This document shows, in pieces, positions 33,408 to 42,530 of a stretch of 64,000 nucleotides of DNA. The position numbers were made by a program, and so were the translations under genes. This stretch comes from Acidobacteriota bacterium (GTDB taxonomy: Bacteria > Acidobacteriota > Holophagae > Acanthopleuribacterales > Acanthopleuribacteraceae), in NCBI GenBank assembly GCA_020637335.1, contig JACJWC010000008.1:124001-188000 (forward strand), written 5' to 3'. The notes below the pieces were generated by a model. The model saw only the letters and a list, made by a program, of their open reading frames with translations, made no database searches and was not told the DNA's origin. Positions within the stretch are counted from its first letter, which is position 1, and each line of letters starts with the position of its first letter.

Positions 33408-35828
33408 CTAGCCGAACTGTTGCGGGTCGATATCCAGTTGGACTCGGCTGCTGAAATCGCGTTGTTCGCTTTCGACCAACAAACGTTGAGCGCATTCCGC
33501 AATGCGACTGCGTTCCGCGGCTTTAATCAGGATTTGGAAGCGGAAGATATCTTTTACCTTAGCCACCGAGGCCTTGCTCGGGCCCAGCACAATGAAATCC
33601 TTGCTGGCCGGACCGAGCGCCCGGGCCAAGCGTTGCGCATCCTGGTAAGCATGGCTTTGTTCACTGTTTTGGATCATGCACATCAACATGTGGGAAAAAG
33701 GTGGGTAGAACATGTGCCTGCGGTAACGCAATTCCTGTTGCACAAACTTTTCAAAATCGTGTTCCGCCGCTGTTCGAATACTGTAATGCTCCGGCATGTA
33801 GGTTTGCACAACCACACTGCCGGGCTTGCTACCTCGCCCGCTGCGGCCGGCGACTTGGGTCAACAATTGAAAGGTCCATTCGGCACTGCGGAAATCGGGG
33901 ACGCGCAGGCCAATATCGGCATTGACGATCCCAACCAGGGTTACGTTGGGGAAATCATGACCTTTGGCAATCATCTGAGTGCCGACCAAGATATGGGTTT
34001 CTCCGCGTCGGAAGCGGTCCAAAACCGCTTCGGCCTGGGCCAGGTTCTTGATACGGTCCCGGTCCAGGCGGTCCACAACACTTTCGGGAAACTGGTTCTT
34101 CAACAAGTGTTCGACCTGTTCCGTTCCTTCACCAAAAAAATGCAGGGCTTTACTCTCGGCTTGGCAACTGGGACATTGCTGCGGAACTTCTTCCTGATAT
34201 TCACAAAAATGGCAAACCAGGCGGGTCAGATATTGGTGGTAAGTGAGCGTGACGCTGCAATGCGGGCATTGGAAAGCTTCTCCACATTTACGACAGAGCA
34301 GGAAGCTGTGGTACCCGCGTCGGTTGAGCAGGATCATGGCCTGTTCCCCAGCTTCGAGACTGGTTTTGAGGCGGGTCATCAGGGCACGGCTGAACAACGG
34401 GCGTTTGCGCGTTTGGGTGAATTCTTCGCGCATATCGACAATTTCAACCTGTGGCAAGGTTGCTTGGGTGGCCCGCGATTTCATGGTCAACAAGGGATAG
34501 CGACCTTTGAGCTGGTTGTACCACGATTCCAGGGAAGGGGTCGCCGAACCCAAAATGACGCAGGCATTGGCCTGTTGGGCTCGTACCAAGGCGACTTGGC
34601 GCGCATGGTAACGGGCGCCATCTTGTTGCTTATAGGAACCATCGTGTTCTTCATCAATGATGACCAGGCCCAGACGGGGAAGTGGCGCAAAGACTGCTGA
34701 ACGGGCGCCCAGCACCAGATCGACCTTGCCGGCCAGGACCCGTGCCCAATCTTCCGAGCGGCGTTTTTTGCCCACCGCTGAATGCAGGATGGCTAGGCGT
34801 TTGCCGAACCGATCGGTAATACGCTGCTGCATCATTGGGGTCAGCGCAATCTCTGGAACCAGGAACAGGGCCTGACGGTTCTGGTCCAGGCAGCGTTGAA
34901 TGGCGCGCAGGTAGACTTCTGTTTTGCCTGAACCTGTAACGCCAAACAGCAGGAAAGGTTGAAAGGTTTGGGATTCCAAAACTTCCTCAATGCGGGAAAA
35001 AACCGCCGCCTGCTCAGCGGTGAGAATGCGTCCATCTGTTTCGGCCTCGCGTTGCTCTTGTTGGAATCCTTCAAATTCGGGTAATTCTTCCTTGCGCAGT
35101 AGATCTTGTTTCAAAAGGTTGTTCAGCGCGGGCCCCGAATTGGGGATAGCCTGAAGGATCGTTTCGCGTGAGATCTGCGTTTTTCCCAACAAAAATTGGT
35201 AAAGGGCGGTGTTGGTTTTGGATCGGGACTGGTAGTCGGTAGGTCCGCACCAGGTGTAATGGGTACGCATGGGCAGGGCAGCGGTTTGAGGATCTCCGAC
35301 AGATTGAACGAGGCCCTGTTGTTCCCATTCGCGCAATTGTTGGTAACCGCGCTCGGTTTGGCCTTTTTGTTGCCAGGCATCTAGATCTAATGGCCGGGCC
35401 AGGAGGCGCAACAGGTGCGCATCTGCATGGTTGGGGTGCGCGTCCAGCCAGGTGCGGCCGAGTTCGGTCAGGGTGTAACGTGCACGGGCGCGGGTGAGGA
35501 TACCGGGCGGTAAAACACTTTTGAGCAGATCGCCGGGATGGGCGTGGTAGTAGGTCAGCATCCAGGTCAGGAGTTGGTGGATCTCCGGTGCCAAAATGCG
35601 TACATCCGACTCATATCGGATTAAAAAGCGGTCCTTGTTGATTTGGACCTGGTGGGCGTAGGCCTTGGAGAAACTGATCCCGGCCAATTGGCGGTTGCGG
35701 AACGGGACAATTACCCGATAGCCCGGTTCTATTTGGCTGGGGTCCTGCGATTCAGGGATGAGGTAGCGGAAGACACGGCGCAAGGGGACCGGTAAAACGA
35801 CGTCAACCGCCCAACCGCTGCCGGACAT
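33408..35828 (-). CDS. priA: Primosomal protein N' (replication restart helicase PriA)
   Basis: PriA reloads the replisome at stalled forks. This 806-residue protein has the N-terminal 3'-DNA-binding domain (VVLPVPLRRVFRYLIP). The helicase core has Walker A LLFGVTGSGKTEVYL, the DEEH box in VIIDEEHDGSYKQ, GSATPSLESW and QVAGRSGRGSKPG. The PriA-specific zinc cluster shows four C-x-x-C pairs: CRKC, CPHC, CHFC and CPSC. Length and motif order are normal. It is the last gene of the truA-purH-acc operon; its ATG overlaps the stop of the biotin carrier gene by 1 bp. It converges with the receiver protein with 6 bp between the stops. Confidence 0.97.
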   Translation of the reverse strand: MSGSGWAVDVVLPVPLRRVFRYLIPESQDPSQIEPGYRVIVPFRNRQLAGISFSKAYAHQVQINKDRFLIRYESDVRILAPEIHQLLTWMLTYYHAHPGDLLKSVLPPGILTRARARYTLTELGRTWLDAHPNHADAHLLRLLARPLDLDAWQQKGQTERGYQQLREWEQQGLVQSVGDPQTAALPMRTHYTWCGPTDYQSRSKTNTALYQFLLGKTQISRETILQAIPNSGPALNNLLKQDLLRKEELPEFEGFQQEQREAETDGRILTAEQAAVFSRIEEVLESQTFQPFLLFGVTGSGKTEVYLRAIQRCLDQNRQALFLVPEIALTPMMQQRITDRFGKRLAILHSAVGKKRRSEDWARVLAGKVDLVLGARSAVFAPLPRLGLVIIDEEHDGSYKQQDGARYHARQVALVRAQQANACVILGSATPSLESWYNQLKGRYPLLTMKSRATQATLPQVEIVDMREEFTQTRKRPLFSRALMTRLKTSLEAGEQAMILLNRRGYHSFLLCRKCGEAFQCPHCSVTLTYHQYLTRLVCHFCEYQEEVPQQCPSCQAESKALHFFGEGTEQVEHLLKNQFPESVVDRLDRDRIKNLAQAEAVLDRFRRGETHILVGTQMIAKGHDFPNVTLVGIVNADIGLRVPDFRSAEWTFQLLTQVAGRSGRGSKPGSVVVQTYMPEHYSIRTAAEHDFEKFVQQELRYRRHMFYPPFSHMLMCMIQNSEQSHAYQDAQRLARALGPASKDFIVLGPSKASVAKVKDIFRFQILIKAAERSRIAECAQRLLVESEQRDFSSRVQLDIDPQQFG

Positions 35829-36334
35829 TACTCGATCACAAGCAGGGTGGCCCCAGTTTCAACGTTTTGACCTTCTTGGACATGGATGGTTTTGATAATA
35901 CCTGCCTTTGGCGCTTCCAGGGCATTTTCCATTTTCATGGCGACCAGGACGAGCACGGCTTGGCCTTCCTCAACTTTTTGTCCTTCCTGGGCCAGAATAC
36001 GGACCACTTTTCCGGGCATTTCGGCAGTTAGTTCCACTTTCCCGGTTGCTTTGAATTGAGAGCTGAGTTCCAGCATTTTCTTCATGGGGTCGGCGACTTC
36101 AAGATCGAGTGACTCATCAAAGAAATGGGTGGAGATCAAGCCTTTTTTGGTCGGTTCGCTGACATTGATTTCATAGCTTTCGGTATCGACAATCAGGGAG
36201 AGTACGTTGGGTAGGGGTTCGGAACAATTAACGGTCCAGACCTTTTCAGCGATTTTGATTTCATAACAATCCGGGCCTTGTTCACGGATTTCGACATCCA
36301 GGGATTGACCCAAGGCGCTGACGACCATTTTCAT
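35828..36334 (-). CDS. Biotin carboxyl carrier protein of an acyl-CoA carboxylase
   Basis: This 168-residue protein ends in a biotinyl domain: ELTAEMPGKVVRILAQEGQK, then LVLVAMKMENALEAPKAG with the biotinylated Lys of the A-M-K-M motif. The first 90 residues (LDVEIREQGPDCYEIKI...) resemble the linker domain found before the biotinyl domain in PccA/AccA-type alpha subunits. Together with the biotin carboxylase just upstream it amounts to an acyl-CoA carboxylase alpha subunit split into two genes. I use ATG 36334 because GGAGG lies 7 bases before it and it overlaps the carboxylase stop as ATGA. No carboxyltransferase gene is in the window. Confidence 0.88.
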   Translation of the reverse strand: MKMVVSALGQSLDVEIREQGPDCYEIKIAEKVWTVNCSEPLPNVLSLIVDTESYEINVSEPTKKGLISTHFFDESLDLEVADPMKKMLELSSQFKATGKVELTAEMPGKVVRILAQEGQKVEEGQAVLVLVAMKMENALEAPKAGIIKTIHVQEGQNVETGATLLVIE

Positions 36335-37839
36335 AAACCACCTCCGCGCATCAAGTTGCGGCGACCTGCCATCTTCCACGGATTCTCCGAATGGACCTCC
36401 GATTCGGATTGGCTGGGTGCGGCGTGGATTTTGTAATACTTCAATGCTGCGGCCATGACGGCAATCTCGAGTCGGTGGGGATCCACATGCGGTTCCAGTA
36501 GTTCGGGATGGCGTTCAATGAAGCCAGTATCAAATTCAAAGGATTCAAATAAGGGGTGACGCAAGAGCCGTCGGTGAAAGCCCAGATTGGATTTGATCCC
36601 GCCGATCTTGTATTCGGCCAGCGCGCGTTTCATACGGTTAATCGCTTCTTCACGGGTGGCGCCCCAAGTGGACAATTTGGAGATCATGGGGTCGTAGAAC
36701 ATGGGTACTTCGAAGCCGGAATAAACGCCGGAATCATCGCGCACGCCGGGTCCGCTGGGCACCAGGATTTGCGTGATACGTCCGGGTGAGGGTCGGAAAT
36801 TTTTCTCGGGTTCTTCTGCATATACCCGACATTCGAGGGCGTGGCCCGTAAAGGTAATGTCCTTTTGGCTCAGGGTCAACGGTTTGCCCATGGCAATTTC
36901 GATTTGCATTTTGACAAGATCAAGGCCGGTAATCCATTCGGTGACCGGGTGTTCGACTTGGAGTCGGGTATTCATTTCCAGGAAGTAGACCCGTTTGTTT
37001 TTATCCATCAGGAACTCGATGGTGCCGATACTGTTGTAATCGACTGCCTGAGCGGCCTTGACGGCGATATCGCCGAGGTAGGCGCGCAATGGGTCATCAA
37101 CCACTGGGCTGGGCGCTTCCTCGACAACCTTTTGGTGCCGGCGTTGGATCGTACATTCTCGTTCACCCAAGTGGATGGCATTGCCGTGTTGGTCACAGAC
37201 GACTTGCACCTCGATGTGGCGCGGCGATTCAATGAACTTTTCCAGGTACACGCGATCGTCACCAAAAGCACCGGCCGCTTCCGAGCGGGCCTGATCGTAA
37301 GCGGCTTGCAAGTGTTTGACGTCGCGGACGAGACGCATGCCCTTGCCGCCACCGCCAGCAGCCGCCTTGAGCATTACGGGAAAGCCAATTTCAATTGCGG
37401 CCTCGCGCACTGCTTCAAAGGCAGCCCCTTCGGCCTGGAAACCGGGCACGATCGGGACACCGGCCTTTTCCATCAGGTTGCGGGCTGCCGTTTTGTCGCC
37501 CATTTCGTCAATGGCGCGCGCATGCGGGCCAATAAAAACAATGCCTTCTTTTTGGCAGCGCTCGGAAAAATGAGCCCGTTCACTTAAAAAGCCGTAGCCG
37601 GGATGGATGGCTTCAGTTCCAGTTTGGCGCACGGCCTCAAAAATTCGCTCCACGTTCATATAGGTTTCTGCGCTTGTGGTGCCCGGAAGATGAACGGCTT
37701 GATCGGCCATACGCACATGCGGCGCGAGCCGGTCCGGATCCGAATAAAGGGCCACCGACGCAATACCCATCTCGCGCAGGCAACGGATCAGGCGAACGGC
37801 GATTTCCCCGCGGTTCACCACCATAACTTTGCGGAACAT
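36331..37839 (-). CDS. accC: Biotin carboxylase subunit of acetyl-/propionyl-CoA carboxylase
   Basis: This 502-residue ATP-grasp enzyme carboxylates biotin on the carrier protein with ATP and bicarbonate. The motifs are complete: VMVVNRGEIAVRLIRC at the N-terminus, IHPGYGFLSE, the ATP lid KAAAGGGGKGMRLV, ERECTIQRRHQKVVEEAPSP, and the active-site EMNTRLQVEHPVTE. About 50 extra residues at the C-terminus follow the usual AccC end. Whether the partner carboxyltransferase acts on acetyl- or propionyl-CoA cannot be told from here; the carrier protein looks PccA-like. GAGGAG precedes the ATG. The gene starts 11 bp after purH and overlaps the carrier gene by 4 bp. Confidence 0.93.
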   Translation of the reverse strand: MFRKVMVVNRGEIAVRLIRCLREMGIASVALYSDPDRLAPHVRMADQAVHLPGTTSAETYMNVERIFEAVRQTGTEAIHPGYGFLSERAHFSERCQKEGIVFIGPHARAIDEMGDKTAARNLMEKAGVPIVPGFQAEGAAFEAVREAAIEIGFPVMLKAAAGGGGKGMRLVRDVKHLQAAYDQARSEAAGAFGDDRVYLEKFIESPRHIEVQVVCDQHGNAIHLGERECTIQRRHQKVVEEAPSPVVDDPLRAYLGDIAVKAAQAVDYNSIGTIEFLMDKNKRVYFLEMNTRLQVEHPVTEWITGLDLVKMQIEIAMGKPLTLSQKDITFTGHALECRVYAEEPEKNFRPSPGRITQILVPSGPGVRDDSGVYSGFEVPMFYDPMISKLSTWGATREEAINRMKRALAEYKIGGIKSNLGFHRRLLRHPLFESFEFDTGFIERHPELLEPHVDPHRLEIAVMAAALKYYKIHAAPSQSESEVHSENPWKMAGRRNLMRGGGL

Positions 37840-37850
37840 GCCAGAACTCC

Positions 37851-39413
37851 TCAGTGTTTGAAATGCCGTTGGCCGGTGAAAAAGAGTACCATATCATGCG
37901 CGTCTGCGGCCGCGATGACTTCGTTGTCGCGGATGGAGCCGCCGGGCTGGACAATAGCGCGAACGCCGGCTTCTGCGGCTGCATCCACCGAGTCGCGGAA
38001 CGGGAAAAACGCATCGGACGCCATGGCACAGCCCTGGACGGAGAGTCCGGCCTCACTGGCTTTCCAAAGGGCGATTTTGGCACTGTCGACCCGGCTCATT
38101 TGTCCCGCGCCGATGCCCAATGCGCCTTGGTGGTCCGCATACACAATCGCATTGGATTTGACGTGAACCACGATACGCCAGGCCATTTTGAGCGCATCCT
38201 GTTCCTGGGTAGAGGGTTTGCGGTTAGAGACGCATTTCCATTCAGCGTAGGGCACCCGTTGAATATCGGGGGTTTGAACGAGCAGTCCGGATGCCAAGGT
38301 TTTGATGTCGAAGCGCGGTTGCGCGTTTTGTGGGTCGAGTTGCATGACCCGCACATTCTTTTTGGCACTCAGAACGTCTAGCGCTTCGGCTGAAAATTCG
38401 GGGGCAATGACCAATTCGACGAACTGTTCGCAGATCTGTTGTGCGGTTTGGCCGTCCAAGCAGCGATTGACGGCAATCACGCCGCCAAAACTGGAAACGG
38501 GATCCACCTTGCGTGCGCGCAGAAACGCTTCACTTAGGTTTTGGCCCATGGCGACCCCACACGGGTTGGTGTGTTTGATGATCACGGCGGCAGGCTGATC
38601 AAAGTCGAGTACGCAGCGCCAGGCACTTTCCATGTCTACCAGGTTATTGAAACTGAGTTCTTTGCCTTGCAATTGTTTAAATGGTTCGGTTTGCGGATCG
38701 GGATAAAAATAGGCGGTTTGGTGTGGGTTCTCGCCGTAACGCAGGGCAGAACCGAGTCCGGAACTTAATCGCAGGCGTTGCGGCAGCGCAGATTCGGTTT
38801 GGGCCTTTAAGTGATCGCCCTCGTTCTGGACCTGCTCAAAGTAGGCCGCAATGCGTTGGTCGTACTCAAACGTGTGTTGAAAAGCTTTTCGCGCCAGATG
38901 GAGGCGCAAGGAGAGGTCTGGTCCGCCCTGAGCGATCTGGTCCAGGAAGGGGCTGTAATCGTTGGGGTCGGTCAGAATGGCCACATGCTGAAAGTTCTTA
39001 GCAGACGCACGGACCAGGGTCGGTCCGCCGATATCGATCTGTTCAATCGCGTCTGCGACCTGAATGTCCGGCTTGGCAATGGTTTCCGCGAAGGGGTAGA
39101 GATTGACCACAACCACTGAAAACGGTTGAATGCCGTGCTGCTTGAGTTGCTCGCGGTGACTTGCCAGGTCCAAGCGGGCGAGAATCCCGCCGTGAATGTG
39201 CGGATTCAGTGTTTTGACCCGACCGTCCAGGATTTCGGGGAAACCCGTGACCTGGTCCACTTTCGTCACCTTGAGTCCTGTGTCGGAAAGGAAGCTGGCG
39301 GTTCCGCCTGAGCTCACAATTTCGTAGCCGGCTGCTACGAGTCCCGTGGCCAGTTCTTTCAGGCCTGTTTTGTTTGACACACTGATCAGTGCCCTTTTGG
39401 AAAAGGAATTCAT
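37851..39413 (-). CDS. purH: Bifunctional AICAR formyltransferase / IMP cyclohydrolase
   Basis: PurH catalyses the last two steps of IMP synthesis. The 520-residue protein starts with the cyclohydrolase domain (KRALISVSNKTGLKELATGLVAAG, then SSGGTASFLSDTGLKVTKV and HIHGGILARLD). It continues with the transformylase domain carrying the catalytic IIKHTNPCGVAMG and ending in AIVQPGGSIRDNEVIAAADAHDMVLFFTGQRHFKH. Length is normal for the family. ATG 39413 follows GGGGGGA; the open frame extends 348 bp further upstream over the neighbouring gene, which is not coding for PurH. It lies in an operon with truA upstream and accC downstream. Confidence 0.97.
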   Translation of the reverse strand: MNSFSKRALISVSNKTGLKELATGLVAAGYEIVSSGGTASFLSDTGLKVTKVDQVTGFPEILDGRVKTLNPHIHGGILARLDLASHREQLKQHGIQPFSVVVVNLYPFAETIAKPDIQVADAIEQIDIGGPTLVRASAKNFQHVAILTDPNDYSPFLDQIAQGGPDLSLRLHLARKAFQHTFEYDQRIAAYFEQVQNEGDHLKAQTESALPQRLRLSSGLGSALRYGENPHQTAYFYPDPQTEPFKQLQGKELSFNNLVDMESAWRCVLDFDQPAAVIIKHTNPCGVAMGQNLSEAFLRARKVDPVSSFGGVIAVNRCLDGQTAQQICEQFVELVIAPEFSAEALDVLSAKKNVRVMQLDPQNAQPRFDIKTLASGLLVQTPDIQRVPYAEWKCVSNRKPSTQEQDALKMAWRIVVHVKSNAIVYADHQGALGIGAGQMSRVDSAKIALWKASEAGLSVQGCAMASDAFFPFRDSVDAAAEAGVRAIVQPGGSIRDNEVIAAADAHDMVLFFTGQRHFKH

Positions 39414-39441
39414 GATGTCCCCCCGAACTTCAGTGGATTTC

Positions 39442-40161
39442 TTATTTGCCAACTTTGGCCGGCGCAATGACCGGGCTCTGATATTCACCTTCCAAAGGTG
39501 TAAAGGCCTGGTCACCGTTGGCTTGATCCCAGGCATACCGCCACAATCGAGCGGAAACACCCGAAAGGTTGGAAAAATAGATTGAAGCCACACCAAATAC
39601 GGGATGGCGGTCGTCGAACAGCGCACGTGTGGGTTGATTGACCTTAGCGTAATGGGTTTGCAAAACCGATTGATGGTCCAAGCGCGTTTTTTCGTAACGG
39701 CGCAAAAAGACTTCCAAATCCTGGCGCGAATTCCCCCATGCGGCATAACCTGGAAAAACAAAAAGCAGTTTGGAAAGTTTTTGGTTGGTCAGGTATTGGA
39801 AGCCCTGGTGATAATCGCCATTGAGGTTTGTCGATGGGTCAAGATAAACGGAAAGCAGGCCGGAAACGAATCCCATTTGGTAGACAACCTGGTTAAAAGG
39901 TACCCGGTTATTGACCATGTGTGAGATCTGTTCCGTTTCTTGGATAATGCGATGAACATCGATTTGGGCGCGGGACACATTGCGACCCGCGTCAACACCC
40001 AACAACAGTTCCTGTGGGTGTTTGCGTACGATTTGGGCCAGGAAATGCGGCAGAATTGAGGTTGCCTTAACTGCGGCCAATTTTTGGGGACGATTCAGCT
40101 TTAGATCGACTTGTGCCAATCCCAAAACGGGCAGAAAAAAAATAAAAACCCATTTCCCCAT
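39442..40161 (-). CDS. Exported protein of unknown function
   Basis: I do not recognise this 239-residue protein. It has a signal peptide (MGKWVFIFFLPVLGLAQ) and a mostly helical body. The segment ILPHFLAQIVRKHPQELLLGVDA faintly recalls the zinc-dependent phospholipase C/S1-P1 nuclease-like pattern, but the expected histidines are too few, so I make no functional claim. The gene lies 4 bp after truA and 28 bp before purH, so it is cotranscribed with housekeeping genes. It probably functions in the periplasm. Confidence 0.7.
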   Translation of the reverse strand: MGKWVFIFFLPVLGLAQVDLKLNRPQKLAAVKATSILPHFLAQIVRKHPQELLLGVDAGRNVSRAQIDVHRIIQETEQISHMVNNRVPFNQVVYQMGFVSGLLSVYLDPSTNLNGDYHQGFQYLTNQKLSKLLFVFPGYAAWGNSRQDLEVFLRRYEKTRLDHQSVLQTHYAKVNQPTRALFDDRHPVFGVASIYFSNLSGVSARLWRYAWDQANGDQAFTPLEGEYQSPVIAPAKVGK

Positions 40162-40165
40162 GGCC

Positions 40166-41038
40166 CTATTTTAGGGTTGGTTCGGAGCTGTGGTCAACAA
40201 ACGCTTTTGAGACTGCGGATTGATAGGTATGCGATTGGTGCAGGAGCAAAGCATCCAGAAATGAGCCAAAGTGTTGCGGGTCCGCGGTCGGCTTGTCAGG
40301 CTGCATGAAAACGCGCACCAGGTGAAGCCCGGAAGCTGGTGCCGTCGTGCCCATCTCCCGGCGGTCGCCGTTGGCCCAACCGTGCAAGAAATCATCAACC
40401 TGCCATTCTCCTTCGGCCACCAAGATTAGCGAGCCGACCAGGTTGCGGATTTGATGGTAGAGGAAACGGTTCCCGGTAAAGTGTAAGGCGACAAAATCGC
40501 CGTGGAGGTGACAGGATATGTGGTCCAGGGTGGTGATCGTATTTTCGCGGACATCTTTACTGCTCTGGAAGGCGCGGAAATCGTGTTGGCCCACCAATTT
40601 GGGTAGGATCGGTAAGATGCGATGCCAATCGGTTTTGCGCCGAAAATGCCAAACCCAATCGGAAACAAATGGACTGATGCGTTGGCTGATGCCTATTAAA
40701 TAAATGTAGTGTTTACCGGATACCCGCCGCAGAAGCGGTGTTTCGGGCGCTGGGTAAGCTTCCAGGATTTGGATGTCTGCTGGCAGGCTCATGTTGGTTG
40801 CCCGCGCTAAACGGTCGAGCGGGATGGGGTTGGTTGTTGTAAAGGCCACTCTCTGGTCGTGGGCATGGACGCCGGCGTCGGTTCGACTGGCGCCACGGGT
40901 CTTGATTTCTTCTGCAAGAACGCGTGAAAGGGATTGATTGAGTAGGCCCTGAATAGAGGTACAATGGGCCTGAACTTGCCAGCCGCAATAGGCTTTTCCG
41001 TTGTATGCAAGGCGGAGTTCCACGTGACGTCTTTTCAT
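40166..41038 (-). CDS. truA: tRNA pseudouridine synthase A
   Basis: TruA converts uridines 38-40 of the tRNA anticodon arm to pseudouridine. The 290-residue protein has the family start VELRLAYNGKAYCGWQVQ, the catalytic Asp in ASRTDAGVHAHDQ, the HDFRAFQSS segment and the C-terminal FTGNRFLYHQIRNLVGSLI motif. ATG 41038 follows AAGGGG; the frame is open 15 bp further. It is the first gene of the six-gene minus-strand operon that runs to priA. It is divergent from the conserved gene at 41104, with 65 bp between the starts. Confidence 0.95.
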   Translation of the reverse strand: MKRRHVELRLAYNGKAYCGWQVQAHCTSIQGLLNQSLSRVLAEEIKTRGASRTDAGVHAHDQRVAFTTTNPIPLDRLARATNMSLPADIQILEAYPAPETPLLRRVSGKHYIYLIGISQRISPFVSDWVWHFRRKTDWHRILPILPKLVGQHDFRAFQSSKDVRENTITTLDHISCHLHGDFVALHFTGNRFLYHQIRNLVGSLILVAEGEWQVDDFLHGWANGDRREMGTTAPASGLHLVRVFMQPDKPTADPQHFGSFLDALLLHQSHTYQSAVSKAFVDHSSEPTLK

Positions 41039-41103
41039 GCAGCCCCTTGACACTTCTCACTTTAGGGTGGTATCAATGCCTCAGCTTCTCGAGGATTAAA
41101 ATC

Positions 41104-41727
41104 ATGATTACCGGCTTCAATACGGATGTCAAACACAAGTCCAAAGTCTTCCATGTCCAGACCGAGGACAAAGGCCGGAACAATCCCAAAATTGAAACCC
41201 TTGTCTATATGGGTGGTGAAATCCTGGATTCCTACCGGACGACTTACGAGTCGGACAAAAAGGATATGACCGAAGAAGAGATCATCCAATTGATGGAGTC
41301 TCAACATAAAAAGGTCATTAAAAGCATCAAAATTGGCAAGTATGATTCGGAAGAGGAGTTCAGTGAAGAACTGGTCAGTGATCGGAGTCTGGATGACATC
41401 ATCCTGCATTTTTTAGAGAAGGACCAAGCCGTTGATCCCTTGAAATTGGAAATGTTAGCCAAACCGGAGATTGTGCCCGGTTCGCCCTTGACCTTTCGCA
41501 TGGTGACCAAACAGAGTCAATCGGGGACCCCGATTGAAATGGCGACCATTGTGATCAAGTTAGTTTCCACTGTCCAAAAGCCACAAATCCTGGCCAAAGG
41601 CGATACAGACAAAGAGGGTCAGTACGCGGCAACGGTATTTATTCCCGAACTGGGTCAGGGCGAGCATGCTGTTGTTGTCCAAGCCGTAAGTGACCAAGGA
41701 ACTGCTGAATTTCGCTTCTCCATCTGA
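41104..41727 (+). CDS. Conserved cytosolic protein with C-terminal beta-sandwich
   Basis: This 207-residue protein has no signal peptide. The N-terminal half has the pattern MITGFNTDVKHKSKVFHVQT, TLVYMGGEILDSYRT and IIQLMESQHKKVIKSIKIGKY, which I recall from uncharacterised proteins in delta-proteobacteria and Acidobacteria. The C-terminal half (PGSPLTFRMVTKQSQSGTPI, then GQYAATVFIPELGQGEHAVVV) looks like an Ig/carboxypeptidase-regulatory-like domain. The function is unknown. GAGG lies 9 bases before ATG 41104. It converges with the HU gene. Confidence 0.7.
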   Translation: MITGFNTDVKHKSKVFHVQTEDKGRNNPKIETLVYMGGEILDSYRTTYESDKKDMTEEEIIQLMESQHKKVIKSIKIGKYDSEEEFSEELVSDRSLDDIILHFLEKDQAVDPLKLEMLAKPEIVPGSPLTFRMVTKQSQSGTPIEMATIVIKLVSTVQKPQILAKGDTDKEGQYAATVFIPELGQGEHAVVVQAVSDQGTAEFRFSI

Positions 41728-41829
41728 AGTGAAAACCCAGTCATTAGCAATCAAAGCGGGAGGCCATTAGGCGTCCACTCGTAATTTAAACGAGCCCTGG
41801 GGCCCAAATTTGCGAGAAGCTTAAATGCC

Positions 41830-42105
41830 TCAGTCGTTTATGAGCTCTTTGAGTTCTTTGCCAACTTTGAAGTAAGGCACTGCTTTGGCCGGGACTTTGA
41901 CCTTGCTGCCTGTGCGTGGGTTGCGGCCCGTCCTCGGGTTGCGTTGCCGGATCCGGAAACTTCCAAAGCCGCGTAATTCTACGCCTTTTCCGTCATTTAA
42001 AGATTCAATAATACTTTCAAGGAAGGTGTTTACAACCTCCTCAGCATCTTTCTTGCTGAGTTCAGCTGCCTCGGCAACGGCTTCTATCAAATCTGCTTTT
42101 GTCAT
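41830..42105 (-). CDS. HU/IHF family DNA-binding protein
   Basis: This 91-residue nucleoid protein has the full HU fold. The helical N-terminus is MTKADLIEAVAEAAELSKKD; VELRGFGSFRIRQRNPRTGRNPRTG is the beta-arm bearing the DNA-intercalating Pro region; AVPYFKVGKELKELI is the C-terminal helix. It bends and compacts DNA as a dimer. The R-N-P-R-T-G repeat around the arm is intermediate between HU and IHF, so I do not assign a subunit name. A sigma-70-like promoter lies at 42176-42204. Confidence 0.93.
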   Translation of the reverse strand: MTKADLIEAVAEAAELSKKDAEEVVNTFLESIIESLNDGKGVELRGFGSFRIRQRNPRTGRNPRTGSKVKVPAKAVPYFKVGKELKELIND

Positions 42106-42175
42106 GCCTTACCCTCTTCCGGGACAATCCCCAAAAAAATCTTGCTAAGTACCTGTAAGAATTAGAATTGTTTCC

Positions 42176-42204
42176 AACTTAATGAGGATTCTAAAAAAAG
42201 TCAA
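42176..42204 (-). promoter_or_regulatory. Candidate sigma-70 promoter for the HU gene
   Basis: Reading the minus strand, TTGACT (42204-42199) is separated by 17 bases from TAAGTT (42181-42176). It lies about 70 bp before the HU start and overlaps the end of the upstream DciA-like gene. The -10 box is imperfect. Confidence 0.4.
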
Positions 42205-42206
42205 CC

Positions 42207-42530
42207 TCATTTTTCTTTGAGTGTGGGGGCATTGGGCTGTGTGAACAAAGCAATCTGGATCAGGACTCCCGACAATTGGGGTTCAACTGCCAAAGATTGG
42301 GCAATGTGGAGCGCTTTTGGTTTCAGGGCGGAGACCCATTGTGGGTGGTCAAAAAATAGAATGAGTTTGTTGCCTTTGCGCTGGACGGCGCGCAGATGGT
42401 CGCCCATGGGCGTTCCCAGCAGGCCGCGAATGCGGTTTAAGAGGGCGCTTTCAGCCAGGACCGCATGGTCGCGGCCGGCTTGGAATAGGGCTTGGCCAAT
42501 ATTTTGGAAGACGTGAGGGTTTCGCTTCAT
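42207..42530 (-). CDS. DciA/DUF721-like protein
   Basis: This is a protein of about 107 residues from ATG 42530; an upstream ATG at 42602 would add 24 residues but lacks a ribosome site. The segment ESALLNRIRGLLGTPMGDHLRAVQRKGNKLILFFDHPQWVSALKPKALHIAQSL follows the DUF721 pattern: W/L-x-x-I/L-x-G-x-x-x-x-x-H-x-x-x-x-x-x-x-x-L-x-x-x-x-x-x-x-x-W-x-x-x-L. DciA proteins recruit the DnaB helicase in most bacteria. The usual W-x-x-I-V-G is altered to IRGLLG, so this is a divergent member and the assignment is moderate. It lies upstream of HU on the same strand and is divergent from the large secreted protein at 42704. Confidence 0.55.
   Translation of the reverse strand: MKRNPHVFQNIGQALFQAGRDHAVLAESALLNRIRGLLGTPMGDHLRAVQRKGNKLILFFDHPQWVSALKPKALHIAQSLAVEPQLSGVLIQIALFTQPNAPTLKEK

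Noticed and set aside
33420..34700. 426-residue open frame antisense to priA
   Set aside because: It overlaps the conserved helicase and zinc motifs of PriA; low-complexity translation without domains.
36841..37587. 248-residue open frame antisense to the biotin carboxylase
   Set aside because: Shadow of the strongly conserved ATP-grasp region on the other strand.
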